Source of the DNA: Streptomyces antimycoticus
Lineage (GTDB): Bacteria > Actinomycetota > Actinomycetes > Streptomycetales > Streptomycetaceae
Direction: 5' to 3'
Assembly: GCF_005405925.1 (NCBI RefSeq)
Contig: NZ_BJHV01000001.1
Coordinates: 1,426,001 to 1,490,000 of the forward strand
Length of the DNA stretch: 64,000 nucleotides
Shown here: in pieces, positions 1 to 8,925 of the stretch
Position numbering within the stretch: the stretch's first letter is position 1
Layout of the letters: the number at the start of each line of letters is the position of its first letter
Notes under the pieces: model-generated
Seen by the model: the letters and a program-made list of their open reading frames with translations, nothing else
What the model was told of the DNA's origin: nothing
Databases searched by the model: none
Made by a program: the position numbers and the translations under genes

Positions 1-336
1 GGTCCGCCTGCGCACCGAGGTCACCTCGACACCGCACCGGATCGGGGCACCTATCTTCTCGGCGTAGGTGACGAAGTAGTCGGCGATCTGCTCCTTCGAG
101 GCGAAGGCGTCGGGGTGGACGTCGGGGTCGACATCGGAGAACTCCAGCCCCGGGAACCGGTCGTGCCACGCGGGCCCGTTCGCCACCAGGGAATCCCACC
201 GCTCCGAGCGCCACCGCTCGGCGATACGGTGCCGCTCCAGGACGATATGCGGCACACCGTGGGCTCCCAGGTGCTCGCTCATCGCCACGCCAGCCTGGCC
301 CGCGCCGACGACGACTACCTCAGTCTCTTCACTCAA
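1..336 (-). CDS. flavin-containing monooxygenase / FAD-NAD(P) oxidoreductase, N-terminal part (gene runs off the window)
   Basis: Reading leftwards from 336 gives an open frame of 112 codons that is still open at base 1, so only the N-terminus is present. Residues 4-15 form a Rossmann beta strand and GxGxxG nucleotide loop (VVVVGAGQAGVA). This is followed by LERHRIAERWRSERWDSL and a PAWHDRFPGLEF segment, the typical start of Baeyer-Villiger or flavin-containing monooxygenases. The start is a TTG preceded by a clean GGAGG five to seven bases upstream; no better start lies further upstream. The substrate cannot be told from this fragment. Confidence 0.8.
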   Translation of the reverse strand, partial: MSEETEVVVVGAGQAGVAMSEHLGAHGVPHIVLERHRIAERWRSERWDSLVANGPAWHDRFPGLEFSDVDPDVHPDAFASKEQIADYFVTYAEKIGAPIRCGVEVTSVRRRT

Positions 337-535
337 CGTTCAGCCTCCACTCAGGCGGTAGCGCATCCCGGTGTCGCGTCGACTGTGCTGTGGGTGCTAC
401 CGCACGAGGGATCCTTGGGCATGGCCGTAGTGCTGTCCAACAGATGTTTCCGCTGTAGGCGATCTGATTTACAGATGCGGCTGGGACTGGCGGCTGCGTG
501 CGTGCGCAGGGCGAGGGCCGGCCTGGAGGGGAAGC

Positions 536-826
536 CTCTTCTGAGTCGGCGAGTTCAGCGATCACTTCGGCGTGGCACCGCTGCGGGAGGCATCAGCATC
601 CGAGGCGGCGGCCGCGAAGATCCGGGAGGAGTGCCAGGAGATCCGGTCGGCCGAGCGGATGGGCGCGGTACTTGGCCATCACTTCTTCGCGTGTGCCATC
701 GGGCCCGGGGCGGAAGGGGCCGGCCAGCGAAGATGCCTCCAGATGCCGGCCGCCTGTGGTCATCGCCCGGCCCACGTAGACGACGTCCGCGTAGTCGGGG
801 TCGTCTCGATGGCCTTTGAGGTTCAC
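536..826 (-). pseudogene. DUF4326 protein interrupted by an in-frame TGA
   Basis: The N-terminal 77 residues from the GTG at 826 (MNLKGHRDDPDYADVVYVGRA, later GTREEVMAKYRAH and LLALLPDLRGRRLGC) match the small actinobacterial and phage DUF4326 family, whose function is unknown to me. The frame meets TGA at 593-595 exactly between two Cys codons. Beyond it the same frame continues with CLPQRCHAEVIAELADS, which is family-like. The family normally has Trp here (C-W-C), so this looks like a TGG to TGA change rather than a natural end. The gene lies just downstream of, and on the same strand as, the membrane protein ending at 863. The exact C-terminus is uncertain. Bases 337-535 hold no convincing gene. 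Confidence 0.6.
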
Positions 827-862
827 GACCGTCGTGGGGCTGATGGTGTTGCGATCACCTGG

Positions 863-1561
863 CTACGAGCCGGGTGGCAGGAGTCCGCGGGCCAGGGTGA
901 AGGCGGCCGTGGCGGTGGACAGGAGGGCGTTGATCCTTCCGAGGATGCGAGCCGTCCTGTCGGGATCCTGCGCGTCGACGGCCGCGGCCAGGTCGTCGGC
1001 GTACTCCCGTGCCCTTACCGCCTCATCGGACGTCGCCGTCTCCGCGTCCGTACGCAGGGCGTCGATCAGTTGCTGATGGGGGATGTCAGGCGCGTTCGTC
1101 CGGTTGCCGTAGCCGCCGTGGACCACCGAATGATGGCTGTTGACGTTCGCCACGACGAAGCCGCCCGGTCCAGTGGAGATGTGCACCCCTTCGCCTCCCG
1201 TCCAGATGAACTTGCCCTCGTACTCGGTCCAGCCCTTGTACGTCACGCTGTAACTGCCGAACCGCCAACCCTCCACGTCGATCAGCTTGTGCTTGAGCGG
1301 CTCGGCCAGGATGCGCATGGCGTCCGCCCGATTCCATCCTCGCTGGGCGAAGTAGTCGGTCATCATCACGCGCCGGCCCGGGTTCGCCGCCCGTCGGCAG
1401 ATCTCGCGGAACGCCTGCCCCTGATACGTCTCCAGCTGGCCCGGGGCGATCGACGGCTCCGGCAGCCGCCGCCGATGCACGATTCCGCGGATCCATACGA
1501 ACTGGGCGTAGATCAGCCAGCAGAGCAAGGCGATCACAACTAGCTTCGGTGCCAACTCCAC
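863..1561 (-). CDS. hypothetical membrane-anchored protein
   Basis: This encodes a 232-residue protein of unrecognised function. Residues 4-22 (PKLVVIALLCWLIYAQFVW) form one hydrophobic segment, followed by a basic stretch (RGIVHRRR), so the bulk is probably cytoplasmic. The middle carries a winged-helix-like segment (YFAQRGWNRADAMRILAEPLKHKLIDV). The last 60 residues are helical (RAREYADDLAAAVDAQDPDRTARILGRINALLSTATAA), a tail I associate with several uncharacterised actinobacterial accessory proteins. I prefer the GTG at 1561 because GGGGGAGG lies 9 bases upstream. An ATG at 1594 is in frame but would place that Shine-Dalgarno inside the gene. Confidence 0.6.
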   Translation of the reverse strand: MELAPKLVVIALLCWLIYAQFVWIRGIVHRRRLPEPSIAPGQLETYQGQAFREICRRAANPGRRVMMTDYFAQRGWNRADAMRILAEPLKHKLIDVEGWRFGSYSVTYKGWTEYEGKFIWTGGEGVHISTGPGGFVVANVNSHHSVVHGGYGNRTNAPDIPHQQLIDALRTDAETATSDEAVRAREYADDLAAAVDAQDPDRTARILGRINALLSTATAAFTLARGLLPPGS

Positions 1562-1638
1562 GCTCGTCACCCTCCCCCATCGGCCCCAAGCCAACCCATT
1601 TTAGGACCATTTGCTGCGCCGTGACACTGTCCTGGCGT

Positions 1639-1668
1639 GTCCCGTCCCGTCCTGTCCTGTCCTGTCCT
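1639..1668. repeat. pentanucleotide repeat (GTCCY)6
   Basis: Six tandem copies of a 5-base unit, two GTCCC followed by four GTCCT, sit in the gap between the membrane-protein gene and the 3' end of the lrp-like gene. They are non-coding in the annotation given here. Such short simple repeats are uncommon in Streptomyces and could vary in copy number. Confidence 0.8.
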
Positions 1669-1691
1669 GCAACGGGCTTCGGGACAAGCGG

Positions 1692-2144
1692 CTACTGGGG
1701 CAAGGGGCGGTCGTGGACGACGTTCTTCATGACGAGGGTGGAGTTCAGGCGCTGGACGCCCGGGAGTCTGGCCAGCCGCTGGTCGTAGAGCTGCTGGTAG
1801 GCGGCCAGGTCGGTGGTGGCGACGCGCAGCAGGTAGTCGGGATCGCCGAAGAGCCGCTGGGCCTGGATGACGTGCGGGATGGCCGCCACGGCCTCTTCGA
1901 AGGCGGTGACGGTGTCGGCGTCCTCCCAGCGCAGGGTGGCGAAGACCAGGGCCTCGAAGTCCAGGCCGACGGCGGCCGGGTCGACGACGGCACGGTAGCC
2001 GCGGATGGCGCCCTCGCGTTCGAGGTCCCGCAAGCGGCGGTGGCAGGGCGAAACGCTCAGCCCCACGCGGGTGGCCAGCTCGGTGATCGTCAGGCGGCCG
2101 TCCAACTGAAGCTCGGTAAGAATTTTCTGGTCCAGGGCGTCCAT
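1692..2144 (-). CDS. Lrp/AsnC-family transcriptional regulator
   Basis: This 150-residue protein has the standard Lrp layout. An N-terminal helix-turn-helix (residues about 5-60, LDQKILTELQLDGRLTITEL then VGLSVSPCHRRLRDLEREGAI) is followed by a RAM effector domain with the usual GDPDYLLRVAT signature. It lies divergent from the LysE-type exporter at 2257, an arrangement known for LrpA/ArgP-like control of amino-acid export, so the regulator probably senses an amino acid and controls that exporter and itself. The ATG start directly abuts a dyad that contains its own Shine-Dalgarno. Confidence 0.9.
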   Translation of the reverse strand: MDALDQKILTELQLDGRLTITELATRVGLSVSPCHRRLRDLEREGAIRGYRAVVDPAAVGLDFEALVFATLRWEDADTVTAFEEAVAAIPHVIQAQRLFGDPDYLLRVATTDLAAYQQLYDQRLARLPGVQRLNSTLVMKNVVHDRPLPQ

Positions 2145-2160
2145 GGGGAAGATTCTCCCC
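2145..2160. promoter_or_regulatory. GGGGA-N6-TCCCC dyad over the lrp ribosome binding site
   Basis: A perfect 5-bp inverted repeat with a 6-base centre ends one base before the start codon of the lrp-like gene and contains its Shine-Dalgarno. It could be an autoregulatory operator or a small hairpin masking the ribosome binding site. The evidence is positional only. Confidence 0.35.
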
Positions 2161-2256
2161 CATCCGGCCCGTTCGCGAGGCTGGAAGGCAAACACTTTCG
2201 GGCAAATCGCACGTGATCTTCCCTCTCGGAGCGCGGAATGTGAGAGGGATCGATCG

Positions 2257-2877
2257 ATGGACACGACGACGGTGGCGGCTTTTCTGGCAGTGGACCTGCT
2301 GCTGGTGTTCACTCCCGGCGCGGACTGGGCCTATGCGATCGCGGCCGGGCTGCGGGACCGTTCGGTCGTCCCGGCGGTCGCCGGGCTGATAGCCGGATAC
2401 GCGGGGTACACGCTGCTCGCCGTGGCGGGCCTGGTGGTGATCGTGGCGAGTTCGGCCACGGTCCTCACCGTGCTGACCGTCGCCGGGGCCGCCTACCTGA
2501 TGTGGCTGGGCTGGGGCGTACTGAGGCAGCCCGCCGCGTTGACCGCGTCCACGGAGACCATGGCCGCCTCACGCTGGCGGATCGCGCTCAAGGGGGCCGG
2601 TATCAACGGGCTGAACCCGAAGGCGCTGCTGCTGTACTTCTCGCTCTTCCCGCAGTTCATCCACCCCTCGGGCGGCTGGCCCGTCGCCGCGCAGACCGGG
2701 CTGCTCGGCACGGTCCACATGACGGCCTGCGCGGCCGTCTATCTCGCCGTCGGCGTCCTGGCCCGTACCGTGCTCAAGACCCGGCCCTCGGCGGCCCGGA
2801 CGGTGACCCGGGTCTCCGGTGTCATGATGATCGCCATCGGCGGTCTTCTGCTGGTGGAACGCCTGGCGGGCTCGTGA
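2257..2877 (+). CDS. LysE/RhtB-family amino-acid exporter
   Basis: This 206-residue integral membrane protein begins MDTTTVAAFLAVDLLLVFTPGAD. That matches the LysE/RhtB signature in which a TPGP-like motif follows the first membrane helix. Hydrophobic helices follow at about 40-65, 70-90, 145-170 and 185-205, and the conserved segment KGAGINGLNPKALLLYFSLFPQF spans about 110-130. The family exports amino acids or homoserine lactones using the proton gradient. The neighbouring divergent Lrp regulator supports amino-acid efflux; the exact substrate is unknown. The ATG has GAGAGGGA upstream. Confidence 0.88.
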   Translation: MDTTTVAAFLAVDLLLVFTPGADWAYAIAAGLRDRSVVPAVAGLIAGYAGYTLLAVAGLVVIVASSATVLTVLTVAGAAYLMWLGWGVLRQPAALTASTETMAASRWRIALKGAGINGLNPKALLLYFSLFPQFIHPSGGWPVAAQTGLLGTVHMTACAAVYLAVGVLARTVLKTRPSAARTVTRVSGVMMIAIGGLLLVERLAGS

Positions 2878-2977
2878 ACCCGCCCCGCCCGTACGAACCC
2901 TCGCGCCCGCCGCCGGTGACCACATCGAGGCGGTCGGGACCGTTCTGAAGTCCGGACGTACCCTGACCGTCTGCCCG

Positions 2978-3715
2978 TTGGAGGTGGCGGCGCAGGCCCT
3001 TTCCCGACGCCAACACGCTCCTGCTCCACGGGCGGCAACCCGCCCTGGCCGACAGCGGTTTCGTCGGCCACGCCGAGGAGACCGCCGCCTGGGCCCGCGC
3101 CCGTACGGGAGGCGTCACCCTGCTCGTGAACACCCTCCCCCAGACTTCGTCCGGGGGTGCCCCCAGCACTCCGGCCACATCGGCGGCAACGCCCTCCTTC
3201 AGGCCCGCGGTGCCGCCATCGCCGCCGGAGTGCCGGAAGCCGAGGCCATCGCCCGCAGGGACCCCGGCTGCTGCTCGGCCGAATACCTCGACCAGCCGGT
3301 CGCCCCATACGCGGTCGACATGCCGCTCGCCGGCGAACAGCTCCTGCGGCCGGCGACGCCGACTGGGAGGTCGTCCGCACCCCCGGGTACACCCCCGGCC
3401 ACCTGGCGCTGTGGCAGCCGGAGGAGCGGCTCCTCGTGGTCGGGGACGCGCTGTCGCATTACGACGTCGGCTGGGTGAACCTCGCCCTCGACGGCCCGGA
3501 CTCGGCCGCCACCGCGCTCACCTCCCTCAAGCGGATCGCCGACCTCGCCCCGCGCGTGATCCTGCCCTCCCACGGGCCCATCCCCACAGATCCCGGTGCG
3601 GCCTTCGCCACCGCTCTCCGCCGTGCCCGGCGCCTGGGGGCCGCCGACGCGACCGCGCTGACTCGCGGCCGGGTCGGCGGTGGTACACGCAGCCCCGCCT
3701 CCGGCCCGGCCCGTC
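2978..3715 (+). pseudogene. metallo-beta-lactamase-fold hydrolase remnant with several frameshifts
   Basis: Three reading frames must be joined to recover one MBL-fold protein. The pieces are NTLLLHGRQPALADSGFVGHAEETAAW (frame of 3000), GGNALLQARGAAIAAGVPEAEAI (frame of 2978) and DADWEVVRTPGYTPGHLALW through VILPSHGPIP (frame of 3157). The zinc-binding HxHxDH loop should follow LLVNT near 3130. There a GC-rich palindromic insertion of about 30 bp replaces it, leaving only HSGHIGG. A further single-base loss lies near 3350. The metal site is destroyed, so the product cannot be active. The frame then runs on into the aldolase gene on the other strand. Confidence 0.75.
3134..3165. repeat. short GC palindromic repeat inserted in the MBL-fold gene
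   Basis: This begins CCTCCCCCAGACTTCGTCCG and closes with GGGGG then CCCCC runs, forming a hairpin. It interrupts the MBL-fold reading frame exactly at the metal-binding motif. It closely resembles, in the opposite orientation, the insertion at about 31246-31286, and more loosely the two in-frame inserts at 41911 and 42785. Confidence 0.6.
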
Positions 3716-4775
3716 AGCGTGTGTGGCGGCGGACCGCGTCGAGGAGCTGGTCGATGTCGTCGGCGCTGTGGGTGAAGGAGGTGACGAAGCGGACCGTCCC
3801 CGGCTCCCAGCGGTCGTGGTGGAAGACGTAGCCCTCCGCGAGGAGTCCTTCGGTGACGTGCTGGGGCAGGCGGCAGAAGAGGATATTGGCCTGGGGGGTG
3901 GCCAGAAGAGCGATGTCGGGGATGGCCTTGAGACCGTCGCCGAGCCGGGTGGCCATCGCGTTGGCTCGGCGGGCGTTGTGCAACCAGAGGTCGTCGGTGA
4001 GGTAGGCGTCGATCTGGGCGGCGTGGAAGCGCATCTTGGAGGCGAGCTGGCCGGCGCGCTTGGCGCGGAAGCCGAGCTCGGTGGCGAGTTCGGGGTCGAA
4101 GGAGACGATGGCGTCGGCGGTCATCGCACCGTTCTTGGTGGCGCCGAAGGACAGCACGTCGATGCCGGCCTTCCAGGTCATCTCGGCCGGGGTGGTGCCG
4201 AGGTGGTCCAGTGCGTTGGCGAAGCGCGCGCCGTCCATGTGGACGCGCAGCCCGGCGTCCTTGGCGATGGCGGACAGGCGGCGGATCTCCGCCACGGTGT
4301 AGACGCTGCCGAGCTCGGTGGCCTGGCTGATACTCACCGCGGACGGCTGCACACTGTGCACGTCACCGGCCTTGCGGCGCACCGCCGCATCCAGCGCGTC
4401 GGGGTCGATCATGCTGTTGTCGCCGGGAACGCCGACGAGCTTGGCACCGGCGGTGAAGAACTCGGGTGCGCCGCATTCGTCGTGGTGGATGTGGCTGTCG
4501 GGGTGGGCCAGCACACTGCCCCACGGCGGGGTGAGGGCGGCCAGGCTCAGACCGTTGGCGGCGGACCCGGTGGAGACCATGAAGACATCGACGTCCCGCT
4601 CGAAGATCTCGCTCAGCCTGCGGCGGGCGCTGACGGTGAAGGGGTCGTTGCCGTATGGCAGGACCTGCCCGGCAGCCGCGTCGGCGACGGCCTGGACTAT
4701 CTCCGGGGATGCTCCGGCCATGTTGTCGCTGATGAAGGCACGGCTGGCGGGGGTGGTGGCGATGATGGTGCTCAT
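3714..4775 (-). CDS. low-specificity threonine aldolase / beta-eliminating lyase family, PLP-dependent
   Basis: This 353-residue PLP enzyme of aspartate-aminotransferase fold belongs to the threonine aldolase family, which cleaves threonine or related beta-hydroxy amino acids to glycine and an aldehyde. Visible features are YGNDPFT near residue 41, the HIHHDECGAPEFF segment (95-107), the PLP aspartate in HMDGARFANAL (179-189) and the Schiff-base lysine in SFGATKNGAM (Lys214). It is the second gene of an operon with the PhzF-like gene ending 35 bp upstream. The ATG at 4775 starts the conserved region with no competing start. Confidence 0.88.
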   Translation of the reverse strand: MSTIIATTPASRAFISDNMAGASPEIVQAVADAAAGQVLPYGNDPFTVSARRRLSEIFERDVDVFMVSTGSAANGLSLAALTPPWGSVLAHPDSHIHHDECGAPEFFTAGAKLVGVPGDNSMIDPDALDAAVRRKAGDVHSVQPSAVSISQATELGSVYTVAEIRRLSAIAKDAGLRVHMDGARFANALDHLGTTPAEMTWKAGIDVLSFGATKNGAMTADAIVSFDPELATELGFRAKRAGQLASKMRFHAAQIDAYLTDDLWLHNARRANAMATRLGDGLKAIPDIALLATPQANILFCRLPQHVTEGLLAEGYVFHHDRWEPGTVRFVTSFTHSADDIDQLLDAVRRHTR

Positions 4776-4810
4776 GAGTGGGTTTTCCTCGGTGTCAGGT
4801 TCCGAACGGG

Positions 4811-5659
4811 TCAGAGGGTGATGGTGCCGCGGATATAGCTGGTGGCGGCGCCGCCGACCCAGACGGTGCCGTCCTCGTCGACGATGACCTCGATGGTCCC
4901 GGCCCGGCCCAGGCGGGCGCCCTGGGAGACTCGGTAGGCGGACGGCACCGCACCGGTGGCGGTGAGCCACTGCCCCACGGAGGCATTCATGCTGCCGCAC
5001 ACAGGATCCTCGGCCACGCCGACGCCGGGCGCGAAGGTGCGCATCTCGAAGTCGTGCTCGGATCCCTCGGGGTGGGCACCGATCGCGCCGATCATCGCTT
5101 CCGGGATGAGGGACAGGTCGGGTTCGAGGGCGAGCACCTCCTCGGCCGTGGCTAGCCGGACCACGGCCCAGCCGGGTCCGTTGTCGACCCACTGGTGCCC
5201 GATGACACGATCCCGCTTGATACCGAACGCGGCGACGATCCGGTTCAGGTACGCGTCGTCGAGCCCGCCGTCGCGGACAAGCGGCGGGGCGGCGAACGAC
5301 AAGATGCCTTCACCGCGGCGCACGGTGACCAGGCCGGCGCCGCACTCCTGCACGATGCGGTCCGCGTGCCGTGGCGCGCCCCCGTTGTCCAGCCACGCGC
5401 GCGCGGAGCCGAGCGTGGGATGCCCGGCGAACGGCAGCTCACCTCCAGGGGTGAAGATCCGCAGCCGGTAGTCCGCCTCCGGCATGGTCGGGGGCAGGAC
5501 GAACGTGGTCTCGGACAGATTCGTCCAGCGCGCCAGGCGCCGCATCTTCTCGTCGGTGATATCCGCCCCGTCGAGGACGACGGCGACCGGGTTACCGAGG
5601 CAGGGGGTCGTGGAGAACACGTCGACCTGCATGAACGAGCGTGCGCGTGGCGTGGTCAT
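4811..5659 (-). CDS. PhzF-family isomerase/epimerase
   Basis: This 282-residue protein has the DapF/PhzF double-hotdog fold. It has VFSTTPCLGNPVAVVLDG at 13-30, the catalytic-glutamate segment NLSETTFVLPP, GELPFAGHPTLGSARA, and the second-domain motif GVAEDPVCGSMNASVG. PhzF itself isomerises trans-2,3-dihydro-3-hydroxyanthranilate, but most homologues have unknown substrates and no phenazine genes are nearby. Pairing with a threonine aldolase in one operon suggests amino-acid side-chain chemistry. The MTTPRARSFM start at 5659 is preferred; an internal Met ten residues later is possible. A second, unrelated PhzF paralogue lies at 61033. Confidence 0.85.
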   Translation of the reverse strand: MTTPRARSFMQVDVFSTTPCLGNPVAVVLDGADITDEKMRRLARWTNLSETTFVLPPTMPEADYRLRIFTPGGELPFAGHPTLGSARAWLDNGGAPRHADRIVQECGAGLVTVRRGEGILSFAAPPLVRDGGLDDAYLNRIVAAFGIKRDRVIGHQWVDNGPGWAVVRLATAEEVLALEPDLSLIPEAMIGAIGAHPEGSEHDFEMRTFAPGVGVAEDPVCGSMNASVGQWLTATGAVPSAYRVSQGARLGRAGTIEVIVDEDGTVWVGGAATSYIRGTITL

Positions 5660-6099
5660 CAAGGGCCTTTCACAGTGGCGGAAGCGACGGAAGCGGTCTT
5701 CGGGCGTCCCGTGTGTCCATGGAAGCTCCATCCCAGCGGCTGCCGGCCCGGTGGAAAACAGCCAGTCACGACCGGGTGGACTGATTGCCGGGGCTGGGAG
5801 AAGGCGGGGGCAGGACCCCGCACGATGGCGTCGCATCCCGTACCGACGCGCGCACGCCCGCCTCGACACCCACGTGCCGTGATCGCGTCCGAATACCGTC
5901 GGTGACCGGGGCAAACCCCGGGCGGGGCACGATCATCTTATCGAGTTAATGCCACCGGCTCTCCGAGGCCGAATGGGCGCACCGGCCGCTACTGTTCCCC
6001 GGGTCTGGACGGATTCCCGCATGTTTGCCCCCTCCTTTCCTCTTTGCCGGTGACACGCACGCAGGCCAGCCATCGCCCTCACGAAGGAGAGCTCGCCCG
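5660..6099. other. intergenic region upstream of the phzF and encapsulin operons
   Basis: This 440-bp non-coding stretch separates two divergent operons and must hold both promoters. A perfect hairpin (CCGGGG, four-base loop, CCCCGG) lies at 5906-5921. It is followed by the least GC-rich patch of the area at about 5931-5950, a plausible promoter core for the rightward operon. No operator of a known family is recognised. Short open frames here have no coding character. Confidence 0.5.
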
Positions 6100-7512
6100 A
6101 TGACTGTTGGTACCAGCTCGGAAGCACCTCTGGAGCCACCTCGGCAGTCCAGCCTGAGCACGGCGGCCGCCCGCAACCTCGCCACCACGACCAAGTCCGC
6201 CCCGCAGATGCAGGGGATCACCTCGCGCTGGCTGCTGCGGACGCTCCCCTGGGTGGAGGTCAAGGGCGGCGCCTACCGGGTGAACCGCCGGCTGAGCTAC
6301 ACCGTCGGCGACGGACGCATCGAGTTCGTCCAGGACGGTGGCGACGTCCGGGTGATCCCCCGCGAGCTCGGCGAACTGGCCCTGCTGCGCGGCTTCGAGG
6401 ACGTGGAGGTGCTGACCGCCATCGCCGACCGGTGCGTCCAGCGCGACTTCCGTGCGGGCGAAACGCTGGTGGAGCGCGGTAGGCCAGCCGAGGAGTTCCA
6501 TCTGATCGCCCACGGCCGCATCAGCCAGACCTCCGTCGGCCCGTACGGCGACGAGACCGCCGTCGCCGTACTGGCCGATGGCGACCGGTTCGGCGAGGGC
6601 GCTCTGCTGAACGAGGATGCCCGGTGGGACTACACCGCCACCGCCGAGACCTCCGGCACCCTGCTCACCCTGTCCCGCGCCGACTTCGCCGCCGTACTGT
6701 CCGCGGCGCCGAGCCTTCAGGCCCACCTGCGGGAGTTCAGTTCACTCCGCGGCCAGGCGCAGAACCATCGCGGCGAGGCCGAGATCGCCATGGCGGCCGG
6801 TCACACCGGCGAACCCGCGCTCCCCGGCACGTTCGTCGACTACGAACTGAAGCCGCGCGAGTACGAACTCTCCGTCGCGCAGACCGTTCTGCGGATCCAC
6901 ACACGGGTCGCCGACCTCTACAACGAGCCGATGGACCAGACCGAGGAGCAGCTCAGGCTCACCATCGAGGCGCTGCGTGAGCGCCAGGAGCACGAGCTGA
7001 TCAACAACCGGGAGTTCGGTCTGCTCCACAACGCCGACTTCAAGCAGCGCATCCAGCCCCACTCAGGCCCGCCCACCCCGGATGACCTGGACGAACTGCT
7101 GTGCCGCCGCCGCGGCTCCAAGTTCTTCCTCGCGCACCCCAGGACGATCGCGGCGATCGGGCGGGAGTTCAACTCCCGTGGGCTCTACCCGACCCATGTC
7201 GACCTGGGCGGGCAGCAGGTCCCGGCCTGGCGCGGCGTCCCGATCCTGCCCTGCAACAAGATCCCCATCACGAAGGAGAACACCAGCTCGGTCCTCGTCA
7301 TGCGCACCGGCGAGGACAACCAGGGCGTCATCGGTCTGCGTCAGACCGGTCTGCCGGAGGAGTACGAACCGGGGCTGTCGGTGCGCTTCATGGGCATCGA
7401 CGAAAAGGCGATCATCTCCTACCTCGTCAGTACGTACTACTCCGCCGCCATCCTGGTGCCGGATGCGCTCGGTGTGTTGGAGAACGTGCAGATCGCCCGC
7501 AGTCGCGACTAG
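6100..7512 (+). CDS. eshA: family 2B-type encapsulin shell protein with cyclic-nucleotide-binding domain (EshA-like)
   Basis: This 470-residue protein combines an N-terminal arm ([28 protein letters not shown], 37-64), a cyclic-nucleotide-binding domain at about 90-205 and a long C-terminal HK97-like shell domain ([35 protein letters not shown] onward). This is the EshA/family 2B encapsulin organisation, proteins that self-assemble into nanocompartments. The phosphate-binding cassette is present (FGEGALL, 164-170) but its arginine is followed by Trp-Asp-Tyr rather than the usual small residues, so the ligand may not be canonical cAMP. It heads the operon with 2-methylisoborneol synthase, the natural cargo of such shells. 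An AAGGAG lies about 11 bases before the ATG. Confidence 0.9.
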   Translation: MTVGTSSEAPLEPPRQSSLSTAAARNLATTTKSAPQMQGITSRWLLRTLPWVEVKGGAYRVNRRLSYTVGDGRIEFVQDGGDVRVIPRELGELALLRGFEDVEVLTAIADRCVQRDFRAGETLVERGRPAEEFHLIAHGRISQTSVGPYGDETAVAVLADGDRFGEGALLNEDARWDYTATAETSGTLLTLSRADFAAVLSAAPSLQAHLREFSSLRGQAQNHRGEAEIAMAAGHTGEPALPGTFVDYELKPREYELSVAQTVLRIHTRVADLYNEPMDQTEEQLRLTIEALRERQEHELINNREFGLLHNADFKQRIQPHSGPPTPDDLDELLCRRRGSKFFLAHPRTIAAIGREFNSRGLYPTHVDLGGQQVPAWRGVPILPCNKIPITKENTSSVLVMRTGEDNQGVIGLRQTGLPEEYEPGLSVRFMGIDEKAIISYLVSTYYSAAILVPDALGVLENVQIARSRD

Positions 7513-7612
7513 AGGTCCTGCCCTGCCCGGCGGCTACGAGAGCCCGGCGCTCCCGGCCGGCCGAGCATGCCCGAGATCCGGGACAGCCACCCACCCCATC
7601 GAGGAGCTATGG

Positions 7613-8920
7613 ATGCCCGCGCCCGAGCCTTCCCCTCCGCAGCAGAGCCCGCCCGCGGCTGGTTCGCACTCCGGGGCGTATGTCCTCGCTGAGGCCGCCG
7701 CCCGCGCCCGCGACATCAGGGCCGCCTTCGGCGGCGGCAGATCCCCCGCGCCGTCCTTGCCCGCACCGCCTCCCGCCGACGCCCCCACCGACGTTCCCGC
7801 CACCGACGCTCTTCCCGCCGAGGCGCCCACCGCGGGCGCCGGCCTGGGTCGGATCCTGAGTGGCCCCAGTGGTCTGGGCACAGTGGGCCTGCACCTGGCC
7901 CGGTGCGAGAGCGCGTCGGCGCCGGTGGAGCCGCCGGCGGCGGGTACCCCGGTCCCGGGCCTCTACCACCATCCGGTGCCGGAGCCCGACCCGGTGCGGG
8001 TGGAGGAGGTCAGCCGCAGGATCAAGACCTGGGCGCTGGACGAGGTCGATCTGTACCCGGAGGACTGGGAGGACCAGTTCGACGGCTTCTCCGTGGGGCG
8101 CTACATGGTCGCCTGCCATCCGGACGCTCCCACCGTCGACCACCTGATGCTCGCCACGCGCCTGATGGTCGCCGAGAACGCGGTGGACGACTGCTACTGC
8201 GAGGACCACGGAGGATCGCCCATCGGCCTCGGCGGACGCCTGCTGCTGGCGCACACCGCCCTCGACCCCTTGTACACGACGAAGGAGTACCAGCCGAGGT
8301 GGGCGGAGTCACTCCATTCGGACGCGCCCCGGCGCGCGTACCGCTCCGCGATGGAGTACTTCGTCCGAGCGGCGAGCGCCTCCCAGGCGGACCGGTACCG
8401 GCACGACATGGCCCGTCTGCACCTGGGGTACCTCGCCGAGGCCGCCTGGGCCCAGACGGACCACGTGCCCGAGGTGTGGGAGTACCTGGCGATGCGCCAG
8501 TTCAACAACTTCCGCCCCTGCCCCACCATCACGGACACCGTCGGCGGCTACGAGCTGCCGGCGGACCTGCACGCCACGCCCGCCATGCAGCGCGTCATCG
8601 CGCTCGCCGGGAACGCCACCACCATCGTGAACGACCTGTACTCGTACACCAAGGAACTCGCCTCCCCCGGGCATCACCTGAACCTCCCCGTGGTGATCGC
8701 CGAGCGTGAGGGCATCTCCGACCGCGAGGCCTATCTGAAGTCGGTCGAGGTCCACAACGACCTCATGCACGACTTCGAAGCCGCGGCCGCGGACCTGGCC
8801 GCCGCCTGCCCCGTCCCGAACGTGCAGCGCTTTCTGCGGGGCGTGGCCGCGTGGGTCGACGGCAACCACCACTGGCACCGGACCAACACCTATCGCTACA
8901 GCCTGCCCGACTTCTGGTAA
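7613..8920 (+). CDS. 2-methylisoborneol synthase (terpene cyclase, probable encapsulin cargo)
   Basis: This 435-residue class I terpene synthase cyclises 2-methylgeranyl diphosphate to 2-methylisoborneol. The metal-binding motif is DDCYCED (192-198), the NSE triad is NDLYSYTKE (340-348) and the C-terminal RY pair is at 428-429; all are intact. The first roughly 115 residues are Pro/Ala/Gly-rich and probably disordered. They are broken by two ordered islands, GAYVLAEAAARARDIRAAFG (21-40) and GLGRILSGPSGLGTVGLHLA (77-96), good candidates for cargo-loading sequences. The start at 7613 has GAGGAG 7 bases upstream. It lies 100 bp after the shell gene and 5 bp before the methyltransferase. Confidence 0.93.
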   Translation: MPAPEPSPPQQSPPAAGSHSGAYVLAEAAARARDIRAAFGGGRSPAPSLPAPPPADAPTDVPATDALPAEAPTAGAGLGRILSGPSGLGTVGLHLARCESASAPVEPPAAGTPVPGLYHHPVPEPDPVRVEEVSRRIKTWALDEVDLYPEDWEDQFDGFSVGRYMVACHPDAPTVDHLMLATRLMVAENAVDDCYCEDHGGSPIGLGGRLLLAHTALDPLYTTKEYQPRWAESLHSDAPRRAYRSAMEYFVRAASASQADRYRHDMARLHLGYLAEAAWAQTDHVPEVWEYLAMRQFNNFRPCPTITDTVGGYELPADLHATPAMQRVIALAGNATTIVNDLYSYTKELASPGHHLNLPVVIAEREGISDREAYLKSVEVHNDLMHDFEAAAADLAAACPVPNVQRFLRGVAAWVDGNHHWHRTNTYRYSLPDFW

Positions 8921-8925
8921 GAAGA

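Noticed and set aside
593..595. TGA between two Cys codons as a selenocysteine codon
   Set aside because: The family has Trp here and the change is one base. No convincing SECIS-like hairpin or selenium gene was seen, so a nonsense mutation is simpler.
1639..1668. Pentanucleotide repeat as a phase-variation switch
   Set aside because: It lies in a gap outside any recognised promoter or coding frame, so no switching mechanism is supported.
3126..4838. Long rightward open frame across the threonine aldolase
   Set aside because: It is the antisense of a well-conserved PLP enzyme and has the Gly/Val/Asp-rich look of GC-biased shadow frames.
4811..5659. Phenazine biosynthesis locus based on the PhzF-like gene
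   Set aside because: No other phz genes are present, and PhzF homologues are widespread without phenazines. The same holds for the second copy at 61033.
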